From contig NZ_LT629787.1 in the NCBI RefSeq assembly GCF_900105655.1, positions 2,046,001-2,110,000 on the forward strand: a stretch of 64,000 bases of DNA. Direction: 5' to 3'. Below, piece by piece: positions 24,366 to 33,847 of this stretch. Every line of letters starts with the position of its first letter. Within the stretch, counting starts at the first letter, position 1. The stretch comes from Halopseudomonas salegens. Lineage in GTDB: Bacteria; Pseudomonadota; Gammaproteobacteria; Pseudomonadales; Pseudomonadaceae. The position numbers and the translations under genes were made by a program. Below the pieces are notes generated by a model. It was not told where the DNA came from, ran no database searches, and was given only the letters and a program-made list of their open reading frames with translations.

Positions 24366-26331
24366 CAGCTTGCTCCAGTTTTGCACTTTGGCTACGGGCC
24401 CGGCGTGCTTTCAAACGATAGCGCTTGTCGGTCGCGGCCAACAGGCCACCAAAGACCATGAGCAGACCACCCAGCCAGATCCAGCGCACAAAGGGTTTGA
24501 TGTGTACCCGCATGGCCCAGGCATCGTTACCCAGTGGCTCACCCATGGCAACAAACAGATCGCGAGTAAAGCCGGCATGGATCGCTGCCTCGGTCATCAT
24601 CTGGTTCTGCACGGTAAACAGGCGTTTTTCCGGACGCATCTGGGTAATTCGACGCTCGCCCTTGTAGACATTGATAATCGCCACATCCGACTGCCAGTTG
24701 GAACTGACCCTCGGCTGGATGCCTTCGTATTCAAAGCGATAACCACCCAGCTCCACCGACTCGCCCGGCGCCATGCGTAAATCGCGCTGACTGTCGAACA
24801 AACTGGCGCCAACCACGCCGACCGCGCACACCGCCATACCGATATGCGCCAGGGTCATCCCCCAATAACTGCGCGGCAAGCCGCGCAAGCCAGGCCACCA
24901 CCCCTTGTGGCGGGTCTTGTTGTGTATATCCTTGAGACTCAATCCGACTACCCAGATCACCAGCAACATCAGACTGCCGATAGCAAAGTAGTGATCGCCT
25001 ACCCACAGCGCCATGGCAATCGCGCCAATGGCGGACAACACAAGCACCCATTTGATCTGCCCCCACAGCCAGCGTAGTGGAGTCTCTTTCCAGCGACTGA
25101 GCATACCAATGCCCATGGCGGCCATCAGCAGTGCCATCAAAGGCACGAAAAGCGCATTGTAATAGGGCGGCCCGACAGAAACGATCGCCCCGGTCATGGC
25201 ATCCAGCACCAGTGGGTACAGAGTGCCGAGCAGCACCATGAGCGTTGCCACTACCAGGATCACGTTGTTGACCAGCAGAAAGGTTTCCCGTGACCACAAA
25301 TCAAAACCGATCCGGCTCTTCACCACTGGCGCGCGCAGGGCATACAACAGCAGGGAGCCTCCGACCACCACCAGCAGGAAACCAAGGATGAAGACCCCGC
25401 GTTCCGGGTCTGTGGCAAAGGCGTGTACTGACGTCAGCACCCCCGAGCGCACCAGAAAGGTCCCCAGCAGGCTGAGTGAGAAGGCCGCAATGGCCAACAG
25501 TACGGTCCAGCTCTTGAATACCCCGCGCTTCTCGGTAACCGCCAGTGAATGCAGCAGTGCCGTACCGACCAGCCAGGGCATGAAGGATGCATTTTCCACC
25601 GGATCCCAGAACCACCACCCTCCCCAGCCAAGCTCGTAATAGGCCCACCAGGAACCGAGAATAATGCCCAGCGAGAGAAAGGCCCAGGCTGCCAGCGTCC
25701 ACGGTCGCGACCAGCGCGCCCAGGCCGCATCCAGGCGGCCACCCAGGAGCGCAGCAATCGCAAAGGCAAAGGCCACCGAGAAACCGACATAGCCCATGTA
25801 CAGCGTCGGCGGATGCACGATCAGGCCAAAGTCCTGCAACAAGGGATTGAGATCGTTGCCATCGGCCGGGTGGAAAGGCAGTTGACGATCGAAAGGATTG
25901 GAGGTCATCAGCGTGAACAGCAGAAAGCCACAACCAATCATACCCATCACCGCGAGTACCCGGCTGAGCATCTCATCGGGCAAATCACGCGAGAATACCG
26001 CAACGGCAAACCCCCACCCGGTCAGCATCAAGGCCCACAGCACAAGTGAACCTTCATGCCCGGCCCAGACGGCGCTGAGCTGGTAATACCAGGGCAAGGC
26101 CGAATTGGAGTTGAGGGCGACATAGGTCACGCTGAAGTCATCGGTCAGAAAGGCATAGGTCAGGCACACATAGGCAAGCAGCACAAACAGCAGCTGCCCT
26201 GCCGCCGCCGGTCGGGCAAAATTCATCGCCAGACTGTCACCGCGCCAGGCTCCGTACAAGGGAATAATCGATTGCAATACGGCAATCACCAGAGCAATGA
26301 TCAGCGCGACCTGACCCAGTTCAGGAATCAT
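24358..26331 (-). CDS. ccmF: Heme lyase subunit CcmF
   Basis: 657 residues with about 14-15 hydrophobic segments. It contains the tryptophan-rich WWD-type motif GWGGWWFWDPVENASFMPWL near residue 230, the VHPPTLYMGY segment near 172 and the large periplasmic loop near the C-terminus. CcmF, with CcmH and CcmI, covalently attaches heme to apocytochrome c at the periplasmic face. It lies 13 bases after ccmE and overlaps ccmG. Confidence 0.96.
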   Translation of the reverse strand: MIPELGQVALIIALVIAVLQSIIPLYGAWRGDSLAMNFARPAAAGQLLFVLLAYVCLTYAFLTDDFSVTYVALNSNSALPWYYQLSAVWAGHEGSLVLWALMLTGWGFAVAVFSRDLPDEMLSRVLAVMGMIGCGFLLFTLMTSNPFDRQLPFHPADGNDLNPLLQDFGLIVHPPTLYMGYVGFSVAFAFAIAALLGGRLDAAWARWSRPWTLAAWAFLSLGIILGSWWAYYELGWGGWWFWDPVENASFMPWLVGTALLHSLAVTEKRGVFKSWTVLLAIAAFSLSLLGTFLVRSGVLTSVHAFATDPERGVFILGFLLVVVGGSLLLYALRAPVVKSRIGFDLWSRETFLLVNNVILVVATLMVLLGTLYPLVLDAMTGAIVSVGPPYYNALFVPLMALLMAAMGIGMLSRWKETPLRWLWGQIKWVLVLSAIGAIAMALWVGDHYFAIGSLMLLVIWVVGLSLKDIHNKTRHKGWWPGLRGLPRSYWGMTLAHIGMAVCAVGVVGASLFDSQRDLRMAPGESVELGGYRFEYEGIQPRVSSNWQSDVAIINVYKGERRITQMRPEKRLFTVQNQMMTEAAIHAGFTRDLFVAMGEPLGNDAWAMRVHIKPFVRWIWLGGLLMVFGGLLAATDKRYRLKARRARSQSAKLEQADA

Positions 26332-26344
26332 GCAGCCTCCAACA

Positions 26345-26827
26345 TCAGTATGAATAGCCGGACGAGGATTCTTGCTCGCCAGCCTTGGACTCGTTCACTC
26401 GTTCCATGGCACGCTCCATCGCCTGGGCGACTTCCGGCGGCATGTACTCTTCGTCGTGCTTGGCCAGGACCTCATCAGCAATCAGGACCCGGTCCGCATT
26501 CAATCGACCCAGTGCAACGATACCCTGCCCCTCGCGGAACAGGTCCGGCAGAATACCATCGAAGCTCACCGTCACCGACCGCTCGCCATCAGTCAGATCG
26601 AAGGCTACATTCAAATCCGTTTGTGATCGCACCACACTGCCGTCCACCACCATGCCACCGGCGCGAATGCGCGTATCCAGCGGTGCCCCACCTTCGGCAA
26701 TCTCGGTCGGGGTGTAGAACAGGTTGATATTCTGGCTCAATGCGGCCAGCGCCAGGGCTACGGCGATACCCACGCCGGCCAGAATCAACAAAACAATCGA
26801 CAGTCGTTTCTTGCGAACCGGATGCAT
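26345..26827 (-). CDS. ccmE: Heme chaperone CcmE
   Basis: 160 residues from [17 protein letters not shown] single N-terminal membrane anchor is followed by an OB-fold and the heme-binding motif [13 protein letters not shown], whose His binds heme covalently. It receives heme from CcmABCD and hands it to CcmF. The start overlaps the ccmD stop (TAATG) with GGAGGAG just upstream. Confidence 0.95.
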   Translation of the reverse strand: MHPVRKKRLSIVLLILAGVGIAVALALAALSQNINLFYTPTEIAEGGAPLDTRIRAGGMVVDGSVVRSQTDLNVAFDLTDGERSVTVSFDGILPDLFREGQGIVALGRLNADRVLIADEVLAKHDEEYMPPEVAQAMERAMERVNESKAGEQESSSGYSY

Positions 26828-26994
26828 TACATCTCCTCCCGGCGGCGACGCCGTGCTGTTTCTTTGATCAGGCGCTTGCGCGCCAGCCAGGGCTGCACCA
26901 CATTCAAGGCCAGTATCGCCAGGGTGATGACATAGGATGCCCAGACATAAGGCCCATGCCCATCCATGGCAAAAAATTCGCTCAGACCACTCAT
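26827..26994 (-). CDS. ccmD: Heme exporter protein CcmD
   Basis: A 55-residue protein, [18 protein letters not shown] onward. One transmembrane helix (about 17-35, [16 protein letters not shown]) is followed by a very basic cytoplasmic tail ([16 protein letters not shown]), the CcmD pattern. CcmD assists release of holo-CcmE from the CcmABC complex. It overlaps ccmC by 4 bases (ATGA) and ccmE by 1 base (TAATG). Confidence 0.92.
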   Translation of the reverse strand: MSGLSEFFAMDGHGPYVWASYVITLAILALNVVQPWLARKRLIKETARRRRREEM

Positions 26995-27734
26995 GACAAA
27001 CGCTCCAGCTCGGCTTGTGCCCAGCGGGTTTTCGATTCACGACGCAGCACTTCATTGCGCATGCGCATCAACAAACACACCGTAAACAGGGTGTAGAACC
27101 CCAGCACCGCCAGCAATAATGGCAACCACATCTCGGCCGGCATGGCCGGTTTTTCAGTCAGTTTGAAGGTCGCCGGCTGATGCAGGGTGTTCCACCAGTT
27201 GACCGAGTATTTGATGATCGGAATATTGATCACCCCGACGATAGCCAGCACGGCAGTGGCCTTGGCCGCAGTGTCGCGATTGCTGATCGCTTGCGATAGC
27301 GCAATTACGCCAAAGTACAGGAACAGCAGAATCAACATTGACGTCAGCCGCGCATCCCAGACCCAGTAAGTCCCCCAGGTCGGTTTCCCCCAGATGGCAC
27401 CGGTCAACAGCGCGACAAAGGTCATCCAGGCTCCGAAGGGCGCAGCACAACGCAGCGCCACGTCAGCCAGTTTCATCCGCCACACCAGGGTTACAATGCC
27501 GCAGGCAGCCAGCATGATATAGACCGATTGCGCAACAAAAGCTGCGGGGACGTGGATATAGATAATCCGGAAACTGTTGCCCTGCTGATAATCTTCAGGC
27601 GCATACAACAAGCCCCAGACGAGCCCGATAGTCAGCAGCAAGGCACTGGCTACGGCAAACCAGGGCAACCAGCGGCCGCTGATGTCGTAAAACCATCTGG
27701 GCGAACCCAGCTTGTGAAAAAACGTCCAGTTCAT
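26991..27734 (-). CDS. ccmC: Heme transport protein CcmC
   Basis: 247 residues with six membrane segments and the WWD motif [20 protein letters not shown] near residue 125, plus [15 protein letters not shown] near 60 containing a heme-ligand His. CcmC presents heme to CcmE. It is separated from ccmB by 38 bases, the only appreciable gap within the operon. Confidence 0.95.
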   Translation of the reverse strand: MNWTFFHKLGSPRWFYDISGRWLPWFAVASALLLTIGLVWGLLYAPEDYQQGNSFRIIYIHVPAAFVAQSVYIMLAACGIVTLVWRMKLADVALRCAAPFGAWMTFVALLTGAIWGKPTWGTYWVWDARLTSMLILLFLYFGVIALSQAISNRDTAAKATAVLAIVGVINIPIIKYSVNWWNTLHQPATFKLTEKPAMPAEMWLPLLLAVLGFYTLFTVCLLMRMRNEVLRRESKTRWAQAELERLS

Positions 27735-27772
27735 GCGTCAGACACTCGTTTCAGGAGTTGAAAACTCTAGGA

Positions 27773-28447
27773 TCATTCGGCTACCCCGATCCGCAACCCG
27801 GCAGCAATCGCAAAGGGCGCCAGGGTCAACGCCAATACTGCCAGGCAACCCAGCCAGAGCAGATAACCGGCAACCGGCAAACCCTGCATGGCAGCTTCCA
27901 CCGCGCCAGTACCCAGAATCAGCACCGGAATGTACAGGGGCAGAATCAACAGTGCCAGCAAAACTCCGCCACCGCCTTTGAGGCCGACCGTCAGAGCGGC
28001 TCCAACCGCACCGAGCAGACTCAGGACCGGCGTACCCAGCAGCAGCGTCAGACACAATACCGGCACCACGGCCAGCGGTAACGACAGCATCAGGGCAAAG
28101 ACCGGCGCCAGCAGGACCAGGGCCAGACCCGATATCAGCCAGTGATGAACCACCTTGATCAACACCATCAGTGCCAGCGGATATGGCGACAATACCCACT
28201 GTTCCAGTGAGCCATCCTCGTAGTCACTACGAAACAGGCCATCCAGAGACAGCAAGGTCGCCAACAAGGCGGCCACCCAGACCACTCCCGGGGCCATTAT
28301 CTGCAAGGTACCCGGCTCCGGCCCGACCGCCAGCGGAAACAGGCTGATCACAATGGCGAAAAATATCAGCGGATTGAGCATCTCACCCGGACGACGCCAG
28401 GCCAGACGCCACTCGCGGCAGAACAGTAACCAGAGCACACGTCCCAT
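27773..28447 (-). CDS. ccmB: Heme exporter subunit CcmB
   Basis: 224 residues with six hydrophobic segments, beginning [30 protein letters not shown] and containing LDGLFRSDYEDGSLEQWVLSP near 68-88, characteristic of CcmB. It is the permease of the CcmAB ABC transporter. Its start overlaps the ccmA stop by one base. Confidence 0.95.
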   Translation of the reverse strand: MGRVLWLLFCREWRLAWRRPGEMLNPLIFFAIVISLFPLAVGPEPGTLQIMAPGVVWVAALLATLLSLDGLFRSDYEDGSLEQWVLSPYPLALMVLIKVVHHWLISGLALVLLAPVFALMLSLPLAVVPVLCLTLLLGTPVLSLLGAVGAALTVGLKGGGGVLLALLILPLYIPVLILGTGAVEAAMQGLPVAGYLLWLGCLAVLALTLAPFAIAAGLRIGVAE

Positions 28448-29082
28448 CAGGTCACCCGCTGCAAGTCAAGCTGGCGCACCTGTGGCAGGTGCTCCAGGCT
28501 GTGATGGGTCGTCAGGATGACGCAGCCACCCGCCTCCGCATGTGCCAGGACATGACGCTCGAGGCTGGCTACACCATCACGGTCAATGGCCGTAAAGGGT
28601 TCGTCCAGTATCCATACCGGATGCGCCTGCAAATACAGGCGGGCCAGGGCTACTCGACGTTTCTGGCCGGCCGATAGCTGGTGGCATGGTACATCTTCGA
28701 ATCCACGCAGGCCCAGATTTTCCAGTGCCTGCCAGATAGCTTCGCGGCTGACCGGCGTGTTCAGCGCACATAGCCAGGCCAGATTCTCTTCCGGTGTCAG
28801 GCTCGCCTTGACCGCTGGTTCATGACCGATAAACAAGCGCTCACGCTGCCAGCGCTCACGACCAGTCGGGGTATACACCGAAGCATCGCCATAACGCACA
28901 TCCCCTTCCAGTGCCGGCATCAAGCCGGCCAGAATGCGCAACAGGCTGGTTTTACCAGTACCATTGGGTCCGATCACCTGCAGGATGTCGCCGGATTGCA
29001 GCGCAAAATCCATACCGCTGAACAGCAGGCGCTCATCCCGCTCGCAGGTCAGATTGTGGACTGTGATCGACTGTGCTTGCAC
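28447..29082 (-). CDS. ccmA: Heme exporter ATP-binding protein CcmA
   Basis: 211 residues of the ABC ATPase family: Walker [10 protein letters not shown] near residue 38, signature [16 protein letters not shown] near 135, Walker [13 protein letters not shown] near 158 and the switch His in TTHHSL. ATP hydrolysis by CcmAB releases holo-CcmE. It is the first gene of the ccm operon. The promoter must lie in the 174-base gap shared with the divergent FliK-like gene, where no element is clear enough to mark. Confidence 0.95.
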   Translation of the reverse strand: MQAQSITVHNLTCERDERLLFSGMDFALQSGDILQVIGPNGTGKTSLLRILAGLMPALEGDVRYGDASVYTPTGRERWQRERLFIGHEPAVKASLTPEENLAWLCALNTPVSREAIWQALENLGLRGFEDVPCHQLSAGQKRRVALARLYLQAHPVWILDEPFTAIDRDGVASLERHVLAHAEAGGCVILTTHHSLEHLPQVRQLDLQRVT

Positions 29083-29256
29083 CTTGACCCCGTTAATGAT
29101 CCCATCGAACTGATGAGCAAAGCGCCAGCGACCGCTATACTTCCAGGCAACTTTACTGGTCGGCGCGTGAAATTGCGCTAACCCCTTAATTTATGGGACT
29201 CATTATACATACAGCCCCTTTTACAGTGGCCATGATTTACATCAACTTGTGACAAT

Positions 29257-30933
29257 ATGAGCTCAGATTTCAGCTTGCCGCCACTGCCGCCACAAACCCC
29301 GGGGCCCATACCTGCGGGCACTTCCGCGCGTCCGAGCGACAGCCTCGCGGTCGCCCTGCAACTCATGCGTCCGATTGCCGCAGGATTGCTTGGTGCTCAA
29401 GCCGCCCAGGCTGAAGTCGTCAAAAGCCAACCAACCAGCAACGGTCAATTCGAGTTGATGCTGCGTGTCGTGGTGCAAGACAATCGCGGGGAACGCAACC
29501 TGCAGCTGCCTGTGCTGAGCCCTCGTCCCCTGCCGGAAGGCAGCCAGCTGAATCTGCAGCAAGTGAATCCGAACCGGCTCATGGCAATTCTCACTCCGGC
29601 GCTACCCGCTGCCGGCACAGAAACCATCACCCGACTGGATCCACAACGTTTTCCACCCAACAGCCAGGTACAGGCGCGGGTAATCCAGCAGCAACCTGTG
29701 GTTACCAACAACCAGACAACCTATGCGGTACAGGCACGCATCACCAGCGAACAGGCCAGTGGTCAATTACTCAACCTGAACAGCACCCGTCCAGTTGCCG
29801 TCGGGAGTCTGATCACGGCGTCAGTCGGTCAGCAAGGTGAGTTGCGTGTGGCTGCGCTACCTGATCAGCAACGTCAGCTGCTGGTCTTGCAAGGGCTGCG
29901 TGACACCCTGCAACGTCAGGCCACGGCGGAACCGCTGCTCCAGCGAGCAGACCAGCTGGCCCAGCCCGCAGCGCCGAACAGCCAGACGCTGACACCCCCG
30001 CTGCATACCGCCATCCGCCAGGTATTGCAGTACATCAGCACGACGCAGCAGCTAAGTACCGAAAGCGGCGTTGCCCGCGCATTGCGTGACAGCGGCGTAT
30101 TTATGGAAGCCGGGTTGCAGCGCCTGACCCAGGCCTTGCAACAGAGCACTGCAACCGTCTCTACCGACAGCCGTACCCCGCAAAACAATGCAGAAACGGT
30201 GCGCTTGCCCGAACTCAAGGCATTGCTGCCCCTGCTTGGAAAACTGGCCAGCAGCAGCGAACCACCACCGGGCAGCGACCTGAAAAGCGGCTTGCTTCAG
30301 CTACTGGTCACCCTGCAGCAACATTTGCCGCCGGGTGGCATGCGCAACCTGTTGCAAGCCGGCAGCCCCTGGCAGGCACCACCAATGGTCAAACCCGGCC
30401 TGTTTCCGCTGCCTACCCGAGTCCTCCAGCAACTGGGCAATACGTCGGACCTCGGCAGCCTCCTGCGCCTGACCGCAGCCTTGCTGTCACGCATTCAGCA
30501 CCATCAATTGCAGAGTGTGGGGCAAACCCAGAGTTTTGCCGATGGCAGCAGCCAGACGGTATGGCAACTGGAACTCCCCGTTCGGGACGGCCAGCAATTC
30601 AGCCATGTACAGATGCGTATTCAACGCGATGAAGAAGCGGCAAAGAAAAAAAACCAGGACGCCGCCTCCCCCCAATGGGAAGTGCGCCTGGCCTTCAGCC
30701 TGGAGCAGTTGGGCCCGCTGCAGGTTATTACCCGTCTGCACAAGGAAACGGTCAGCAGCCAGTTCTGGGCCGAGCAACCCGATACCCTGCAACTGGTCAG
30801 GCAGGAGCTGGACTACTTGCGCCAGCGTCTGGAAAGCCAGGGACTGGCGGTCGGCAAGCTGAGCTCGCACCGCGGCAGCCCACCGGAACCTGAACAACTG
30901 GTGCAACAACGCTGGATTGACGAGGTAACCTGA
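29257..30933 (+). CDS. FliK-like flagellar hook-length control protein
   Basis: 558 residues. The long N-terminal part is rich in Gln, Pro, Thr, Ser and Leu with no strong domain. The C-terminal 130 residues resemble the Flg_hook domain of FliK (VWQLELPVRDGQQFSHVQMRIQRDE, WEVRLAFSLEQLGPLQVITRLH). FliK measures hook length and triggers the export-specificity switch by contacting FlhB. The next gene is a stand-alone FlhB C-terminal-like domain, coupled by TGATG. The main fliK is expected elsewhere, with fliLMNOPQR; this copy between ccm and che is typical of pseudomonads. The start ATG has no strong ribosome binding site. Confidence 0.75.
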   Translation: MSSDFSLPPLPPQTPGPIPAGTSARPSDSLAVALQLMRPIAAGLLGAQAAQAEVVKSQPTSNGQFELMLRVVVQDNRGERNLQLPVLSPRPLPEGSQLNLQQVNPNRLMAILTPALPAAGTETITRLDPQRFPPNSQVQARVIQQQPVVTNNQTTYAVQARITSEQASGQLLNLNSTRPVAVGSLITASVGQQGELRVAALPDQQRQLLVLQGLRDTLQRQATAEPLLQRADQLAQPAAPNSQTLTPPLHTAIRQVLQYISTTQQLSTESGVARALRDSGVFMEAGLQRLTQALQQSTATVSTDSRTPQNNAETVRLPELKALLPLLGKLASSSEPPPGSDLKSGLLQLLVTLQQHLPPGGMRNLLQAGSPWQAPPMVKPGLFPLPTRVLQQLGNTSDLGSLLRLTAALLSRIQHHQLQSVGQTQSFADGSSQTVWQLELPVRDGQQFSHVQMRIQRDEEAAKKKNQDAASPQWEVRLAFSLEQLGPLQVITRLHKETVSSQFWAEQPDTLQLVRQELDYLRQRLESQGLAVGKLSSHRGSPPEPEQLVQQRWIDEVT

Positions 30934-31247
30934 TGGCTGAATCCACCACCCGGGAAGCCGTTGCCCTGGTTTATGACGGCGAAACCACCCCAACTCTCAG
31001 CGCCAAAGGCGAAGCCGAGATAGCTGAACAGATCATCGCCCTGGCGATGGAATATGAAGTACCCATCTATCAGAATGCTGACCTGGTTCAGGTACTGGCG
31101 CGCATGGAACTGGGCGACCAGATTCCAGCGGAACTGTACCGGACGATTGCCGAAATCATTGCCTTTGCCTGGTATCTCAAAGGCAAGGCGCCAGAGGGTT
31201 TCGTGCCGCCGGAAGCAGACCAGACGGATGTTGACGACGCAGAATAA
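30933..31247 (+). CDS. FlhB C-terminal-domain-like protein (EscU/YscU/HrcU family)
   Basis: 104 residues matching only the cytoplasmic FlhB_CC domain: AVALVYDGETTPTLSAKGEAEIAEQI, MEYEVPIYQNADLVQVL and IPAELYRTIAEIIAFAWYLK. The autocleavage motif NPTH that starts this region in true FlhB is absent (TTRE stands there), and there are no membrane segments. Such FlhB2-type proteins may interact with export-gate components or FliK. Its start overlaps the FliK-like stop by one base, which argues for a shared function. Confidence 0.8.
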   Translation: MAESTTREAVALVYDGETTPTLSAKGEAEIAEQIIALAMEYEVPIYQNADLVQVLARMELGDQIPAELYRTIAEIIAFAWYLKGKAPEGFVPPEADQTDVDDAE

Positions 31248-31262
31248 GCGGGTCTTTGTTGA

Positions 31263-31670
31263 TCAGGCAGAGGGCTTGCGGACGGCGTGCAACTTGAGCA
31301 CCAATTCGGCTTCTGCACGGGACAACCCGCATGCCTGCGTCAGATCTTCCATGCTGGCCCCCATACCCACCAGACGGGCAGCCTGATTGTAGGGCAGGGT
31401 TTGCGGGTCCTGCTGCTCGACCTGCTGCTGCCGGTCATGCAGACGCTTGAGTTGCTCGCGTAGCACATTGAGCTCTTCCCCCATACCGACCGTACCCTGG
31501 CGGAAACCACTCAGATCACGAGTCAGCTGCTCGACGCGCTGCTCCAACCGGGCATGCCGGGTATCAATCTTAAGCAGACGACGGCGCAGGACAATGGCCA
31601 GCAGCACCAGAGCAGCTACCAGCACGCCCAGTCCAAGTCCTACCAGCAGCATTGCCCAGGGCGCCATCAT
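31263..31670 (-). CDS. DUF2802 membrane protein of the chemotaxis cluster
   Basis: 135 residues from MMAPWAMLLVGLGLG. One N-terminal transmembrane helix is followed by a coiled coil (LEQRVEQLTRDLSGFRQG, LREQLKRLHDRQQQVEQQ) and a C-terminal DUF2802 helix-turn-helix-like segment GMGASMEDLTQACGLSRAEAELVLKLH. The family occurs directly after cheW in pseudomonads; its role is unknown. The start overlaps no gene but lies 4 bases after the cheW stop codon. It ends the minus-strand flagellar/chemotaxis run. Confidence 0.8.
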   Translation of the reverse strand: MMAPWAMLLVGLGLGVLVAALVLLAIVLRRRLLKIDTRHARLEQRVEQLTRDLSGFRQGTVGMGEELNVLREQLKRLHDRQQQVEQQDPQTLPYNQAARLVGMGASMEDLTQACGLSRAEAELVLKLHAVRKPSA

Positions 31671-31674
31671 GGCA

Positions 31675-32154
31675 TCAGAATCCTTGCAGCTCGGCCCACT
31701 CTTCTTCACTCATCATCTTTTCCAGGTCCACCAGAATCAGCAACTCATTGTTCTTGTTGCAGACACCCTGGATGAACTTGGCCGACTCATCGGTACCCAC
31801 ATTGGGCGCAGTTTCGATTTCGGACTGGCGCAGATAAACCACTTCCGCCACGCTGTCGACCAGAATGCCGACCACCTGCTTGTCGGCCTCGATAATCACA
31901 ATACGGGTATTATCGGTTACCGGCGCCGAAGACAGCCCGAAGCGCAAGCGGGTATCAATCACCGTCACCACGTTGCCACGCAGGTTGATGATTCCCATGA
32001 CATAAGAAGGCGCGCCAGGGACCGGAGCAATTTCGGTATGCCGCAATACTTCCTGCACCTGCATCACATTGATGCCATAGGTTTCGTTGTCGAGGCGGAA
32101 AGTCACCCACTGCAGGATCGGATCTTCCGCACTCTGATTGTTGTCATTTTTCAT
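31675..32154 (-). CDS. cheW: Chemotaxis coupling protein CheW
   Basis: 159 residues, one CheW SH3-like domain: WVTFRLDNETYGINVMQVQEVLRHTEI, the receptor- and CheA-contact loop GINLRGNVVTVIDTRLRFGL, and the C-terminal LVDSVAEVVYL. It couples CheA to chemoreceptors in the cytoplasmic arrays. It follows parP by 34 bases. Confidence 0.94.
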   Translation of the reverse strand: MKNDNNQSAEDPILQWVTFRLDNETYGINVMQVQEVLRHTEIAPVPGAPSYVMGIINLRGNVVTVIDTRLRFGLSSAPVTDNTRIVIIEADKQVVGILVDSVAEVVYLRQSEIETAPNVGTDESAKFIQGVCNKNNELLILVDLEKMMSEEEWAELQGF

Positions 32155-32188
32155 CGTTATACTTCCCGCTCCAGGTTATGCGTTCATC

Positions 32189-32893
32189 CTAATGCGCCGG
32201 CGCAGGCTTGTCACCGCCTGTCTGCTGGCCATGCTGGCTAATCAGGCGGGCCAATGCCGAAACATCCAGCAAAGCGCACATATGTTCAATCACGGTACCT
32301 GCCAGCCAGGGACGTTTACCTTGCTGGGAACGCCACTTGACCTGTTCCGCCGTCAGCCTGATGGACTGACTGACGTCATGTACCGCCATACCCCAGTCGT
32401 ATCCCTCAACAGAGATCACGAACTGCAGACGGTCCTGCAACTCCTCACGATAGCGCTCGGGCATCACCCAGCGCGCTGTATCCAGCACCTTCAGGTTGCC
32501 AGCCGGGGTCGGCAGGATGCCAAGAAACCAGTCCGGCTGCCCAAAGAGTGGCGTAATCTCGCTGTCCAGTGGGTAGATACTGCCCAGGGACACCAGCGGG
32601 ACTGCCAGCGTCAGACCACCGACGTCAAACAGCAAGGCCTCGAACTCACCTTCACGCCAGGCTTCGTGCACAGCAGCTGCTGGTACCGGAGCCTCCTCCG
32701 GTGCAACCGTCTCGACGACGGCCTGACTCTCGATCGCCTTGTGCACGACCAGGGGAGCCGGCGGAGGGGCAACCGGTAGCGTTGGCTCAGCACTTTCCTG
32801 CAGCGCGACAGCTGCTTCTTGCAACAAATCATCCAGATAATGCTGCAGAGTCTGTTCCGGTATGTACTCCTGTACCGGGAGACGTTTACTCAT
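32189..32893 (-). CDS. parP: CheW-domain array-localisation protein ParP
   Basis: About 234 residues. An N-terminal helix (EQTLQHYLDDLLQEAAVAL), a Pro/Ala-rich linker and a C-terminal CheW-like domain (ALLFDVGGLTLAVPLVSLGSIYPLD, PAGNLKVLDTARWVMPE) match the protein encoded between ParC and CheW in pseudomonads and vibrios. ParP links the ATPase to CheA and places arrays at the pole. The start at MSKRLPVQEY is chosen on family form; an alternative ATG at 32965 overlaps the ParA-like stop (ATGA) and would add 24 non-conserved residues. Confidence 0.82.
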   Translation of the reverse strand: MSKRLPVQEYIPEQTLQHYLDDLLQEAAVALQESAEPTLPVAPPPAPLVVHKAIESQAVVETVAPEEAPVPAAAVHEAWREGEFEALLFDVGGLTLAVPLVSLGSIYPLDSEITPLFGQPDWFLGILPTPAGNLKVLDTARWVMPERYREELQDRLQFVISVEGYDWGMAVHDVSQSIRLTAEQVKWRSQQGKRPWLAGTVIEHMCALLDVSALARLISQHGQQTGGDKPAPAH

Positions 32894-32961
32894 GTGTAAT
32901 GTGCCTTGTTGATCATGTCTGCTTCCTGTATCGGCCGTGAACGCATGGACATTAGCCTGAC

Positions 32962-33756
32962 TCATGCTACCGCCACCTTGCCGGACAGCGACTGGGCGAG
33001 CAAATAGCGCAACAGAGCACGATAAGCCAGAACGCCACGGGCAGAGGCGTCCAGTTGCGAAGGCACGACGCCAGCCAGGCTGGCATCCCTCAGCTTGGTA
33101 TCAATCGGGATAAACGCTTGCCAGAGATGATTGCCATAATCCAGACGCAAGGTTCGCAAGGTGCTCACCGAAGCCTGGGTACGACGGTCAAACAGGGTGG
33201 GCACGATAGTGAAAGGCAAGGCCTGCTTGCGCGATCGATTGACCATATTCAGTGTATGAACCATGCGCTCCAGGCCCTTCAGGGCAAGAAACTCGGTTTG
33301 TACCGGAATCACCAGTTGCTCGCAGGCAGCAAGCGCGTTGATCATCGATACCCCCAGGAGAGGGGGACTGTCGATCAGCACAAAGTCAAAACGGTCCCAC
33401 AATTGCGCCAACGCACGCGACAGCACCAGACCAAAACCACCCTGGCTCGCTGACTGGCGCTCCAGCGTAGCCAATGAGGTACTCGACGGCATCAGGCTGA
33501 TGCGTTCATGCGAGGTGGCCAGCAACAAGGCTTCCGCCAGCCCGTCAGGTACCTGGCCCTGATGCTGAAACAGATTGAATACGCTGCTGGTCAGGCTGTC
33601 AGGATCATGCCCGAAATAGCTGGTCATCGAGCCATGCGGGTCCAGATCAACCACCAGCACACGCTGCCCCTGATCAGCCAGCAAGCCGGCCAGGGCGACA
33701 GCTGTCGTGGTTTTGCCCACCCCACCCTTCTGATTGGCTACTGCCCAGACTCTCAT
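32962..33756 (-). CDS. ParA-like ATPase of the chemotaxis cluster (ParC/Soj type)
   Basis: 264 residues from MRVWAVANQKGG, with GGAGGGG before the ATG. It has the deviant Walker A KGGVGKTTTAVAL, the VVDLDPHGSMTSYFG motif and the DFVLIDSPPLLGVSMINAL segment typical of chromosome-partition-like ParA. In pseudomonads and Vibrio this ATPase (called ParC, not the topoisomerase) recruits chemotaxis arrays to the pole with ParP. There is no parB beside it, consistent with that role rather than DNA segregation. Confidence 0.9.
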   Translation of the reverse strand: MRVWAVANQKGGVGKTTTAVALAGLLADQGQRVLVVDLDPHGSMTSYFGHDPDSLTSSVFNLFQHQGQVPDGLAEALLLATSHERISLMPSSTSLATLERQSASQGGFGLVLSRALAQLWDRFDFVLIDSPPLLGVSMINALAACEQLVIPVQTEFLALKGLERMVHTLNMVNRSRKQALPFTIVPTLFDRRTQASVSTLRTLRLDYGNHLWQAFIPIDTKLRDASLAGVVPSQLDASARGVLAYRALLRYLLAQSLSGKVAVA

Positions 33757-33847
33757 TACACCCCTCCGCGAGTCATGTGCCTTGCCTGCAGTGCAGGCAC
33801 ACAACGAAATTTTGACGCCTGACAGGATCAGACGCAGCTATACAGAA

